A stretch of 64,000 nucleotides of DNA, from contig NADL03000515.1 of the NCBI GenBank assembly GCA_002205965.3, forward strand, positions 186,001 to 250,000, in the 5' to 3' direction. Positions within the stretch are counted from its first letter, which is position 1; the number at the start of each line of letters is the position of its first letter. Positions 23,473-33,998 of the stretch are shown here, piece after piece. The translations under genes were made by a program, and so were the position numbers. Origin of the DNA: Kappaphycus alvarezii (lineage: Eukaryota; Rhodophyta; Florideophyceae; Gigartinales; Solieriaceae). Below the pieces are notes generated by a model. The model did not search any database, was not told the origin of the DNA, and saw only the letters and a program-made list of their open reading frames with translations.

Positions 23473-24140
23473 ATTTCGGTAATGCACAAATATCCTCTCG
23501 AAACATTACTTTCCAGCCCATCGCCTTTCACTCTTTTGGATCCCGGTTGACTGCCACTACTCGCCTCATTCATGAATTTGTCCTTCACTTACCCGCCGCC
23601 TCGTCATGGTTACCGGTACGGTTTTGCCGAAGGGTCCAGTCCTTCGAGAGGTCACTGGCAGGTTCTCGGCACCACCTGTCCTAGGACCATTGCTGGTATC
23701 TACCTATGTTACTCCCTTCGCACAGCGACTGCGCGTGTCCCTGGGCCGTTAGCGACTGAACCGTGCCAGACACCCTGGTGCGGTAAGGCTGTCAGTGTAC
23801 GCAAACGGAAGGAAGGGAACAATTCTTGCGGCGTGCGCGGTTGCGGTGGGGGCTCCTGGTTCCTTTTTTTCACAATGGAAAGGACTCAGCAGATAGCGAC
23901 AAAGAGTACTGGCGGAAAGGCATCACCTGTAGTCCCATAGCCCCGGAAAATTTGAAGAGGCACCGCGCGGGGGGCCCCTTGATTTGTACCTGGCAGTTGT
24001 TCTATTGGCAATGAATTGGATGTGTCATCTGCGGAACTTATTGCGCGTCTTGATGTGAGCTTTTGGTATACCAATAACATATACCAATACTTTCAAAGAA
24101 CAGCCAGTATTTCAAAGCCAAACATACCATAATAAACACC
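23473..24140. other. No recognisable gene
   Basis: This stretch lies between the first LINE copy and the DNA-transposon relic. It holds short frames without motifs. It may include the LINE 3' untranslated end, but no poly(A) or simple-repeat tail is obvious. Confidence 0.4.
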
Positions 24141-24249
24141 TAGACTTTGGGTAACCCTTCGTAAAAAACGGTGCCCCATACAAGAGGTACCCAATATGGT
24201 ACCCCTTAACAATAGTTACTCTCGGATAATATAAAATGATTGCAGCATC

Positions 24250-24723
24250 CTACAGCTTCTTTAGCTCATGCCACTCCTCCCAACAACTTCTCTGTGCTCG
24301 GTGGCGAACTTTCCGCCGAACCACCCGACACAAAAACACACTGCATTGTGAACAAGAGTAGCGAGTTTTATGACCACTTCGAACAATTGTTTTGCCTTTG
24401 TTCTCGGTCTTCGAGCACACAAGAAACCATTTCGGGTTTCCAGAAACTTGATTTCCTTTCGCAATACGACCGCAATTATGCAGAATAGGTATGTGTGGTT
24501 TGGCAGATTCTAGTCGAGTTACATCCATCTTCCTCGCTTGAGCAGAATCTGTTTTGTATCGGAAAGGTTTTGATATACATTGGTTTCCTATCATCAATAC
24601 TGTCTCATTCTCAATGCATTCTGTTGTGTAACTCTTTCTGACCTCAACAGATTTGAGTAGAGATTGAAAAATGTTTTCAACACCATTTTGAACGTGACAG
24701 AGTTGGCACAGGTTCTTCTCCAT
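24250..24723 (-). pseudogene. Transposase-like C-terminus with zinc-binding pattern
   Basis: The segment begins near MEKNLCQLCHVQNG. Its last 60 residues read KTRYSCSQCSVFLC, then a Cys and a closing WEEWH. The spacing C-x2-C-x4-C with a following Cys and His resembles the Cys-rich tail of IS4/piggyBac-type transposases, which binds DNA. It lies in a different frame from the upstream segment, so an indel or an intron separates them. Confidence 0.4.
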
Positions 24724-24725
24724 TT

Positions 24726-25352
24726 TTAGTAAGAATCGTACCGGGATTCATCAACTCGTAAAACTCGTGCCATATAGTATGCGTTTACAAACAGCATTTG
24801 AATAAATCGCCAAATTGTGGTACCTCGTGGAGAGAGCTTTGACATTCGAAATGGACAGTTGGAAATTATTCGAGACCTTACGTCTGCACCAACTTTCTGT
24901 ATGTTCCACTCGACAACCAGCCCCGATCGCATATAGCGTGCCGCTAGTAGTGGACCGAACTGCCCAACCATCTCATGAAAACTAGATACTAATCCTAGGT
25001 ATGACTGTACAGAGTGACTGTCTTTTCCAAAACCGTACACATGTTTCTTGAACGCAGGCACTGGATTTAGAGGAATCGAATACCACTGCATGTACCTCTG
25101 CTGGAGGCTTCGCATTAGAGTACAAATTGCATATGCAATGTATTGTGCGATGTCGACACGTACGGCGTAGATTATCTCACTTCTCGAAGCTGCTACAAAT
25201 AATACTGGAGACTGGCAAACAGCAGCGTGGTGCAGAACGTGGTATCTGTACTGCTTCCGTGGTACCACAGAATGGAATGATTTCGATTGCAATTCTAATT
25301 CACCTTTAGACAAGAGCAAGCTTTGTTGCGTGCTACCAATCCGAATGAGAAG
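24726..25352 (-). pseudogene. YqaJ-like nuclease C-terminal half
   Basis: It continues the same frame as the E-V-K segment. Residues VVPRKQYRYHVLHHAAVC followed by VLFVAA and EIIYAVRVDI resemble the helix-plus-strand ending of YqaJ/lambda-exonuclease-type recombinases, in which a Q- or H-containing helix follows the catalytic E-x-K. The rest (RYMQWYSIPLNP, LSPRGTTIWRFIQMLF) matches nothing I know. A stop at the end separates it from the Cys-rich segment, which is in another frame. Confidence 0.4.
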
Positions 25353-26495
25353 CTAAGAGTATGTACCGTGCGTCTCGCGGACATCATAAGCCATTGACAA
25401 TGCATCATTTACACTAAGCGTTTTAACCTCACAAACGGCCGTAGTAGCAGTCCATTCCAACTCACCCTGCTGGTTACCTGTTTTAGTCCCTCCTGAATGC
25501 CCTTCTCTTTTCATGAGCACAGCCGCCATGTCACGTGATGTGGACATGTACGTGAATGGGGTCCCATTTCGTTGCACGAGACCATAAGACCGAGCGCATA
25601 GTGTTCTGAGATTACCGTGTGACAACAAGAAATATTGGAGGTTTTGTCTCAACGTCACTTCATTTTGGGAACCCGCACGCATGTCTTCACTGGCCCTTCG
25701 CGGTTTGAAACACCACGACTGTAGTGCTAAATGAACAATCAAATCTGGGAACATTAGACAATCTGCAGAATACTGCTTCCAATGCGCTAACAACTCTCGC
25801 ATTCGTTGCTTCGTTTTGCTCGAGAACCCCGTAATTTTGCGAGCCCTACATTCAGCTTTGAGTTCCGGCAAATTCATTTTTTCACTATCCTCCATTGTTA
25901 TGGCTTCCATAGGCGTAACAAATTCTTCTTCATTGGATACAGTAATAACAAATAGAAGGCAAACGCATTCGTATTATGTGCTTCTCAGAATCTCATCGGG
26001 CTTACGCTTTGCAGCGGCTTCAAGAAACGAGAGTGTCGTCGTTGAAGTAAATTGAAGTCCTCGTGCTAAAAAACACAGCTTATCTCCATGGGACTGTGCT
26101 CTGGTGATGGGTTTAAGATTGGATAGAATCTCCTCTTGCAGTCGATCGCCGAATACCTGTAAGGGTATATTTTCAAGACTTTCCTTCTCGCTGGAGACTA
26201 TTGGAATTTCCTCGAAGACCGAAGCCTGTTCTGATGTACTACGCCTCCTTGCCACCCCTTTGTCACCCGTCAGGTCCGCCCGAGTGGTGACCAACATTGC
26301 AACTCGCCCACGCGTTGTGCTTGCTTCTCGTAGTACAAGATGATATGACTTCTTTCTCTTCGAGTGCTCTCTCTCAGCCCAAAACGCTGAAAATATACCG
26401 AACTCCTGAATTCTCCTGGTCCCTTCATAAACCCTGCTATCCCCACACGTAAATGGGGCCTTTATTTCTCTCTTCTGCGTCCCTAAAACATGCAT
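25353..26495 (-). pseudogene. Transposon protein, SAP-like and nuclease-like middle part
   Basis: Two segments in one frame (26495-25974 and about 25973-25353) are separated by a TAA. The second holds a SAP-like helix-turn-helix (LPELKAECRARKITGFSSKT followed by KQRMRELLAHW), a motif that binds AT-rich DNA. It ends with ELEWTATTAVCEVKTLS, where the E-V-K triplet has the spacing expected of a PD-(D/E)XK nuclease core. A TAG at 25353-25355 interrupts it before the next part. I infer the nuclease role from this triplet and the YqaJ-like continuation. Confidence 0.42.
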
Positions 26496-27710
26496 TCATA
26501 TATCACGAAGCAATGAAATCACGTCATCAGACATGTAACCCCAATCAATAAAAGGGGTACTCGCATTCCTAAACATACACGATGAGACCTCAGAATGGCC
26601 TTGCACGCGACGACGTAGAGTTCCAATTGTATATATTGCTTTCTCGTGAACAACGGCATATCTGGAACACAACGTGAGGTTAGTAAGTGGATTTGACAAC
26701 TTCTTCTGCTGTGCACCTCCCGCTTTGTCGAGATTTACCTGTCGGAGTCCAGTACTTGGAGACAATTCATTACTTCGCTGCCTTGTCACATCGTCATCAG
26801 CGGAAAAAGTCATCCCGGGGACATAAAATAATGGGCAATATGTCGATGCGAATGCTTCCTCTAAGCTATTGATGTCGTGATCATAAGAGCACTCAATATT
26901 ACGCAGCACACCAGCAAAGTCCGTTCCCCTCACCCTTACAGCCGTTATATTTTCTTTTACTCTGTGAACATTGACAGAACCAAACGAATACACATCTCTA
27001 TTCTTCGCACTAGTTAGATCATCAAACGATGTTCGGTAGAATGCACAGGCAGCCACTATTCCAACCACTACATTCAGTTCCTCTCCGCTGCATAATGGTA
27101 GACTCCGTTCACCTAAACCCACGTTGCAGATCCGCAGTAATTCCTGTTTGACTGCGCCAGAAAACAAAACGTCAACTAGAGAGACCGCTTCCATGGAGGA
27201 TAGCTGGATCTCTTGTATCCGTAACTGTTGTGCTATCCGCACTTTCAATACCTTGACCACCATTTTGACCTCCATCATGGCGCATTTATCTACATGGGTG
27301 GTTAGAATTTGTGCCTTTGTATGTGCGGGCGTGCATCGGAACTTGATTGAAGAGAGCGGAGCGGTTTCTTCGTCGTCGTCGTTATTGAATAGCTCTGTAT
27401 CGGGGCAGAGCGAATCCAAATCATCATCATCGGTGCCGGCCATGTGTTGTGTTGCTCTTCTCCTTATTGCTTGTCCAGACTCAAAGTCGGGTACATTAAG
27501 ACTGTGCTTGCCGTTTCCTAGAAGTGTATGTTTCATGCACAGCTGGAAGTGCGCATAGCTCCAGAAGTCCGCGCTCTTTGAGCGCACTATGCAAGCGCAC
27601 CTATTGTTCGAAAAGCGCGGGCTTTCCAGCTGAGGCGCTGCTTCTCGCGCGCTTTCAAAGCAAGTTGTTAAGGGCGGGCTTTTGAGGTGAAGCGCGCGCA
27701 AAGGAGGCAA
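26496..27710 (-). pseudogene. Transposon protein, N-terminal part
   Basis: This open segment of 404 residues has an acidic stretch at about 92-115 (TDDDDLDSLCPDTELFNNDDDEE) and a predicted globular remainder without a motif I can name. The frame continues past a TGA directly into the next segment, which starts MHVLGTQKREIKAPF, so the original protein was longer. The first 40 or so residues overlap GC-rich palindromic sequence (27545-27600) and may not be coding. Function unknown; its placement suggests the element's DNA-binding or regulatory N-terminus. Confidence 0.4.
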
Positions 27711-27988
27711 AGAGGCAAAACCAGTTGTGGTAAAGGGCGAGCTGATTATGGTGCACCAGTTAGAGATTATGGGGTACCCGCGGTACCCCTTGTGAAAAAA
27801 GGGGAACCGGCATGGGAAAATTGTCGTTTTTGTTCAGGGGTACCGCTGGGTACCCCATAGCTTTCGGGGGTAGCAGCAAAGGCAAAGAAAAAACTCAGAG
27901 AGCGAAACTTGTACCGTGGTAAATTGTATCGTAGCATTGGACCCATGAAAATCATGCCAGAAAGTTATTCATAGTCCTGCGGCCTATT

Positions 27989-29416
27989 TTGTCCCAGATG
28001 CGCTACCTAGACTTCCCGATTGGCTCGGACCCTTTTGTTCCCCAATTTTTTGCAGGCCGCCAAATCGCAGTCGACCGCATCTTCCAATCCCTTCGAGAAT
28101 TGGATGATGCTCAATTGGCTTTCCACTTACACCGCTTCTGCGAGAACGCCTCCAAGGTCATGCACTTGCTACGTGCGCTTCCCTCCAGTCAATCTGCGGT
28201 ACTCGCCGCTAGCTTCGATCAGAAGCAGAGGGAAGCGTTCCACCAATTGCAGCTGCGCTGCCCAGAGCGAGCCTGGCTCCAAGCCTCTCTCCCCTTCTCC
28301 ATGGGCGGTCTAGGTCTCCTGCAAACTTCAGATATTACCGAGGCTGCTTACGCAGCATCTGTAATTGATTCGTTTGGACTTATCTCCGACCTGCTCACTC
28401 TTTCCCAGGACCGCCACTTGGAAGAAATCCCGCGGTCCGCCATCTCGCTTTTATCCCCCCGCCACCCGCAGCTGTCCTCGTCGCTTACAGTTGCGGTTGT
28501 CTGGAAAACCATGGGATAGATCGGATATATCTTCCAAGAGTAAAACACCCAAACCTTTCCCCTCGCTTACAGCTACGGCTCTTTTCGAACGTTGTTCATC
28601 GCCGGTCCCCGGCGAAAGGCTCGAATCTGCGACCACAACTGAACTCATGCTATCGAAGTCCGATAGGTTGTTCTCGTCCGCGGCAGCCCACGACCGAGCA
28701 CGGCTCCTCTCCGTGCGCACATCCTCCGCCTCATTTGTTTTCTCTTCGCTTCCTCATCCCCATCGCGGTACGTACATGTCCTCTTCTACGTGGAAGGTCG
28801 CTCTGGCTCTCCGTCTCGGCATCCGCTATTCCCTGGATCTACTCGCTGTCCGGTCTGCTCCCGCCGCCCGGCCGGCATCGCACCCGTCTTAGATCCAAGT
28901 GGTCAACACGCGTTGACCTGCAAATACGAAGACGGAATGACTCGTCGTCATCACATCCTCCCCAACGTTCTTGCCCGCTACTGTAAGGAAGTTGAGATCG
29001 TCGCCCTCGTTGAGCATCCGCTCCTCTACCAGGTTCCCAACTCATTTGGGCATTCGGAGTCCCCCGCGCTACGAATGGACATTTACATAGCCGCTGCATA
29101 CGGGCTTCACAGTACTGATATCGCCATCGGCGTTACTGTTGCCCACCCCTCCGCACGCCGCCACATTTCGCAAAGTACGGTTACCGCAGGCGCTGCCGCA
29201 ACACTCGCAGAGCGCGAGAAACATCGTCATTACGGCACTTACTGCAACCAAAACGATATCCTCCTCTCCCCCGTCGGGATTGATATCTATGGCGCCTTGG
29301 GCGACGACGGCAAGGGCTTTTTCCTCCGCCTCGCTTCCTTCGCTGCTTCCCGTCGCGGTTCCTCCCCTCAACAGGAGCTCCGCGACTTCGTTACCCGTTT
29401 TGCGTTTAGTCTCTAA
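27989..29416 (+). mobile_element. LINE-like RT with R2-type C-terminal domain, copy 2 (3' part)
   Basis: It starts after the RT active site with LDFPIGSDPFV, then FSMGGLGLLQTSDITEAAY. These correspond to the RT thumb of the family, where a PxGSxxFV block is followed by a conserved GGLGL box. A stop at 28519 interrupts the frame, which resumes with TYMSSSTWKVALALRLG. The tail at 28830-29160 reads CPVCSRRPAG, then GQHALTCK, then RRHHILPN, the CCHC finger and RHN-like motif of R2-type endonucleases. The terminal block GIDIYGALGDDGKGFF to AFSL matches the end of copy 3. The N-terminal two thirds are missing, as expected for a 5'-truncated LINE insertion. Confidence 0.65.
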
Positions 29417-29595
29417 GTAATGCAGGCGCCACAGGTTTCTACCCGCCGCCCGCATCCGTAGTTGATTTATGAGTACCCTCCGCACGCTTCTGTGCAACAT
29501 TGTACAACCCATAAAGATTTACCACCACCGACTTCTACTTGTGTCTTTAATGACATCTAATCACTACAGCTCCACAATCAGGCAGGAGGTCTTTC

Positions 29596-29823
29596 AGCAC
29601 TGACCCGGGCCGAAAAGCGGTAAAAGGAACACTACGCGATACCGTGTCGTTCCGGAGATATTGATCTTCTACCTATCGCCATCGATATCTACGGACAGAT
29701 CGGAGCAATCGGACATCAGGCTCTTCATGATCTTAGCAACTTTACAGCTGATCGTCGAGGGAAGCACGTCCTCTCTGCATTCCGGAATCTCAAGACACGT
29801 GTCTCGGTGTTCGTTTTTCAATA
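29596..29823 (+). mobile_element. C-terminal fragment of the same LINE family
   Basis: The frame reads LTRAEK, a stop, then DLLPIAIDIYGQIG, ALHDLSNF, DRRGKHV and RNLKTRVSVFVFQ before its own stop. It aligns block by block with the last 70 residues of copy 3 (DIYGQIG, ALHDLRN, LRTRVSSFVLR). It is a short 5'-truncated copy lying between two longer ones. Confidence 0.7.
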
Positions 29824-29868
29824 ACGACAAGAATGCCCTGAGGTCCTCGACTGCACGGGGATCATCTC

Positions 29869-30522
29869 ATGCAATGCATGCATGGCAGGCACCGAACCCG
29901 ACGACTCGACCGTCAAGTCGTCCTCCTCGCCCAAAACCTGCAAAAAGCAGCCCGTCATCCTGCTATTGAGCAGCGACAGGGGCTTCACCGCACAAGGCCG
30001 AATATCTTGGCAATGGGTAGCAACGGAGGAACGGACTTACTTGACGTCACATTCGTCAATCCTCTTGCGCGCTCTAGTAGGAGAGTGCGTACGTTCAATC
30101 CACTCACCTCCCTCAATGCAGCAATTTCCGCCAGGCGTGGAGGGTATGAACCACTGCTCGCGACTTCTCCTAGAGGAAGGCTTGTGCCTATCCCAATATC
30201 CACCCTTGGAAGCTGGCACCCAAACGCGTATGCGGTGCTAACCGATGTCGCGCGGAACGTGGCCGTCCGAGCGATGGAGACCTATGGGAAGGTTAAAGCG
30301 GTGCTTACCCAAAGGCACGGTGCCGCTGCGGTCATGTCTTTAACTCGGCATGACTGCTCACTAGCATTGAGTTTGCCCTGTAAGGACTGTTATTTAGTGG
30401 TACCGATTAGTGACGATTTATCCCGCACAACGCACCAGAGCGGCGAGGATACAACCGACCACATCTTCCATATATTGTACTATTGCATTATCGAGGAGTT
30501 AGTTCCGCGGATCGCGTCCTAG
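29869..30522 (+). mobile_element. C-terminal domain of a second R2-type LINE family
   Basis: This open segment contains RTRPNILAMGSNGG, then LLDVTFVNPLA, then RTFNPL and LVPIPISTLGSWHPNAY. The order (RPxI, then LDVTF, then a vPIxxSTxG block) matches the restriction-like endonuclease end of R2-group LINEs: the first acidic/R-P-D motif, the second catalytic D, and the conserved final strand. It differs from the copies on either side, so it is a distinct family. A fragment of the same family, with NYLDVTFQN and MRTFNPLV, lies at 56281-56448 on the minus strand. It ends with THQSGEDTTDHIFHILYYC, whose DNA matches a motif dispersed through the window. Confidence 0.5.
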
Positions 30523-30699
30523 TGTCACTCGACAATTGACGTTATCCGCCGCCATATCTACCGGCGACTGAGTTGCATCCTCTGGTCATCCATCGCTCAA
30601 GCTATCCTGTCCCGAGCCCCGATGCGCATGGACGACGAGGTACATCCGGTTGACCTCAGCCGTATAGTCAGGACGTGCGCAGTACCCATTAGATACTGA

Positions 30700-33389
30700 A
30701 TGCACTAAACTTCTTCCTATCAAAAAAATCCAACATTTTCCCCTTTTCAATATATGCTAGGAAACTCGTCTTTCGCAAAAAAGACATGCGGGAGCCTCGG
30801 AACCGCCACCGGCCGAGCTTTGTCGCCTCGCTCAAGCGCCGCATCTCTGTCGCCCGATCTGGACAATGAATCCGCCTCCTCGATGAGGCAACGGATGCAT
30901 TCGGCGCACTAGATGCCCGCAAGGTCTCCCCCCGCCCACCCCGTCGGAAAGATGCAAGCGCTGTTTACTCCTAGGATTCCCGAAGAAAGCCGCCCAAGCT
31001 CTCACATCTCATGCCCCACCTGTCCCGCCAAATCCCGCCAACGCCGCCAAACTTCGTGCCCTTCACCCTGACCCTGTTGCTCCTGTCACACGATGTACGC
31101 GTGGTGCTCTTCCCCGTGCGTACAAATTCACCGAAGCAGAAGTGCGTCGTGAGCTCCAGCTTCTCCCGCACCACAGAAGCCCCGGTCCTGATGGTCTTCG
31201 TCCATCCATTCTGAAGGTCCTTTCCTTCCTCCTGGATGGCGTGGAACCCTCATATTCAGCACTCAAATGGCTCACAGATTTTATTAACTGCCTCGTCGAC
31301 GGAAACGCTGAGGTACTACATCGCCAACGCCACCCTAATTGGTCTCCCCAAGAATGCAGCCTGCCGATGCCTCCGGCCAATCGCAATCGGCCTCGCAATC
31401 CGCCGTCTAGCAGGACGCGTCATTATGAAACGTATCCGCAGTGACACAGCCCTCGCCTCGCCCTCGCCTCCTACTTATAACCTCTACCTCTTGGCGTCGG
31501 TGTCGCAGGAGCAACTGAGGCAATTGTTCATGTCACGCGAGCCACCATACGGCAACTCAGCTCTGCACAGACCCTGCATGTCCTCATACAAGTAGACGCC
31601 CGGAATGCCTTTAATTCGATTGAGCGTGCGAAGATTCTGGACCAAGCAGTTGCTCGCATCCCTCAAGCCGTACGATGGATCCACTACTTGTACGGCGAGC
31701 CCTCCAGGCCCATTTTTGGTTGACTTCTCCTGTGGAACAGGACTGGCACCCAACAGGGAGATCCACCACGAATGCTACTCTTCGCTCGTGCCCTCCATCC
31801 CTTAGTGGAAGCTGTTACAAACCATTTCCCCTCTCTCCCTCTTCACACGTGGTATGCAGATGACGGAAACATCGTGGCCCCGGCCCCCGTTGCTAAGCAA
31901 ATCCCTAAGAAGAAATCAGTATGGTGGCCCTCTCTTCACCCCAACGCGTCCCTCCCTGGCTTTCCACGCGACGTCATCACCTCGGATGGCAATACAGTCC
32001 TGGAAAGCCCGGTAGGCACCACATCTGCCTCCATCACCCTCGTACGCCAAGCTCTTGTGAACGCGGAAGCCTTGTGGTCCTTTCTCGCCCTCCTTAACGA
32101 TCCGCAAATTTCGTTCCAAATCCTTCGCTACTGCGCATCGTCCTCCCTCGTGATGTACTTGTTTCGAACTGCCCCGCCCAAATTACTACCCCTCTTGCCA
32201 AATCTTTTCACAAGGGGATGCGAAGGGCTTTCGAGCGGACTCATCGCAAAGTCGACGACAATCAGTGGCTCCAGGCGTCCCTACCGTTCCGATTTGGCGG
32301 CCTAGGACTCACCCCATCAAAAGATGTTAACATCATCGCCTTCACCACCTCCCTCCTTTCAAGCCTCAACCTCGTCAATCGACTGCTAGCAACTCCGTAT
32401 GCTCGCGCAGCAGGTCTCCTCGCTCCCGCTTACGACAGGCTCTCCGCAGACCTGGACTTACCCTTGGAACTCCAATTAGAGGCACTGCTTGAGGCCATCC
32501 CCCGATTGCACACAACGACCTCTCGCTCCCTACAACACGCTATTACTGAGCATCTGTACCAACCCCACCTGGTGAAGTTGCGCCACTCTTTCCCCGCAAA
32601 CCACTACAACCATCACTGCTCGCGCCTTCTCCCAGTGCAGTCCTCCACCGCCTTAGCCCCTTTCTCCACCCTGCCCCTCCCATCCAATGGCCTGTATACA
32701 CCTGGCGAGATCTGGCGTACGATGGTCTCTGCACGCCTCGGAGCTCCGCTCTCCCGCGGCTCGGATCCCTGCCCCACATGTCTCTCCGGCCACTCCGACG
32801 TTCCGCCTATCCTTGACGAGCTCGGACATCACGCGGCTATATGCAAGGGTGGTATCGGGAGGTACGCCGGCACAACCGCCTGCGCGACCTTTTATACCAC
32901 GAAATCTCGCACCCCGCCATTTCCCTTTCCGTCAAACGGGAGCGTGTCCTCGCAGCCGATCTGCACAAGAGCTCCAATGAGCGGCGAGCTCTCGACTTAG
33001 TCATTGACGATTCCCTGTTCGCCCCATCTCCCATGGCCTTGGATGTCACCACTGTCAGCCCCCACTCTGCCCCATACCGCAGCTTAGCTGACAATGGTGC
33101 GTCTACTCTTGACCGGGCCGAGAAGAAGAAAGTAGCATACTATTCTGCGGCTTGCGACCAAGAAGGCTTAGAACTCATCCCCCTCGCCACTGACATCTAT
33201 GGACAGATTGGAAAATGTGGTCTCAAGGCTCTCCATGACCTTCGCAACGCCATGGCTGAGAGGCGTGGGAGACATCGTCATCCTGAGTTTCATTCCCTAC
33301 GTACACGTGTCTCATCGTTCGTCCTCCGGTACACGGCTGTTATGACGAATCATCGTAAAATACGTATCACAAGCGACAGCTCTCTGTAA
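30700..33389 (+). mobile_element. LINE-like RT with R2-type C-terminal domain, copy 3
   Basis: This is the most complete copy. In order: HHRSPGPDGLRPSILK (31150-31205, RT fingers), CRCLRPIAIGLAIRRLAGRV (31360-31425), VDARNAFNSIERAKIL (31590-31640, first catalytic Asp), GTQQGDPP (31745-31770), HTWYADDGNIVAP (31845-31885, the YADD active site) and RFGGLGLTPSKD (32290-32325). The tail has CPTCLSGHSD, GHHAAICKGG and RRHNRLRDLLY (32770-32905), then ALDVTTVSP (33040-33066) and the terminal DIYGQIG block (33193-33220). Frames change several times and the first 400 bases are full of stops. Lack of an apurinic endonuclease domain and presence of the C-terminal CCHC/RHN module suggest an R2-like target-specific LINE. 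Dead in this form. Confidence 0.72.
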
Positions 33390-33998
33390 TTACTGCCTAC
33401 GGCTGGGCCAGATGTGTAATCATCGTTACTTCATGTATTATAAAACGCGTACAAGTCTAGCTGAGAGTGTAAGCTAGGATAGTTGAAGTTCGTCGCTGCC
33501 CAGCTTTGGAGTACGCGCTAGGATCGATGTTGCAAAGATAGACCATATGGTCGACGAGATTCGTTGCCGCAGGTGGTCAAGGGCCGCCGCTGGTGTACAG
33601 AACAGTGGTCGCGATATCAATAGTCTCTGACCCCACCTCACAACTTTACTCGTACGTACCCCAAATAATGGGAAAAACTTCCTAATCCTTGGACATGACG
33701 TGTACACGAAAAAACATTTGATTTTTAAGATATTGGAGCTTTACCAGCCCTTTTTTGCCTTCGCGCATTATTAACAGCTCAAACCTCGCAAACGTATGAG
33801 ACGGAATAGAAACAAGTGACATATTAGCCTTGCTCCATGTCTACGCTTTCAATTGATGCCACTTTCGCCGAAATCGTATGAGGCCTTCCCGCCAAAAAAC
33901 TGGATCACAAACACTTAGGCAGGCGGCGTCCAGACTGATCATGATGCTCCCTCTGCCTCCTTTGTCTTGAGACTTTTCCCCCTCCTGCTCCTCTCAAA
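33390..33998. other. No recognisable gene
   Basis: This is the spacer between the LINE copy and the pogo-like transposase. It should contain the left end of the pogo element, but no convincing inverted repeat with the sequence downstream of 35680 was found by eye. Confidence 0.4.

Larger units (their letters stand above)
24140..27880 (-). mobile_element. ISL2EU/IS4EU-like DNA transposon relic
   Basis: Minus-strand coding sequence runs almost without pause from 27710 to about 24250, and the first four segments (27710-24726) share one frame, broken only by in-frame stops. It contains a SAP-like DNA-binding motif and a YqaJ-like nuclease pattern (see the parts). ISL2EU and IS4EU elements are known to carry a YqaJ-type nuclease. 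Both flanks hold clusters of the word GGTACCCC and its variants (24155-24215; 27770-27865), which could be decayed terminal repeats. I cannot align the flanks as clean terminal inverted repeats, so boundaries are approximate. The family assignment is inference. Confidence 0.5.

Noticed and set aside
24155..27865. Clean terminal inverted repeats of the DNA-transposon relic
   Set aside because: GGTACCCC words cluster on both flanks but I could not align them over more than short blocks.
28520..28562. Dispersed motif copy inside LINE copy 2 as coincidence with coding sequence
   Set aside because: About 30 bases match the copy at 6418-6460, including AAACCTTTCC, too long for chance; it is kept as a copy, although it sits next to a stop in the LINE frame.
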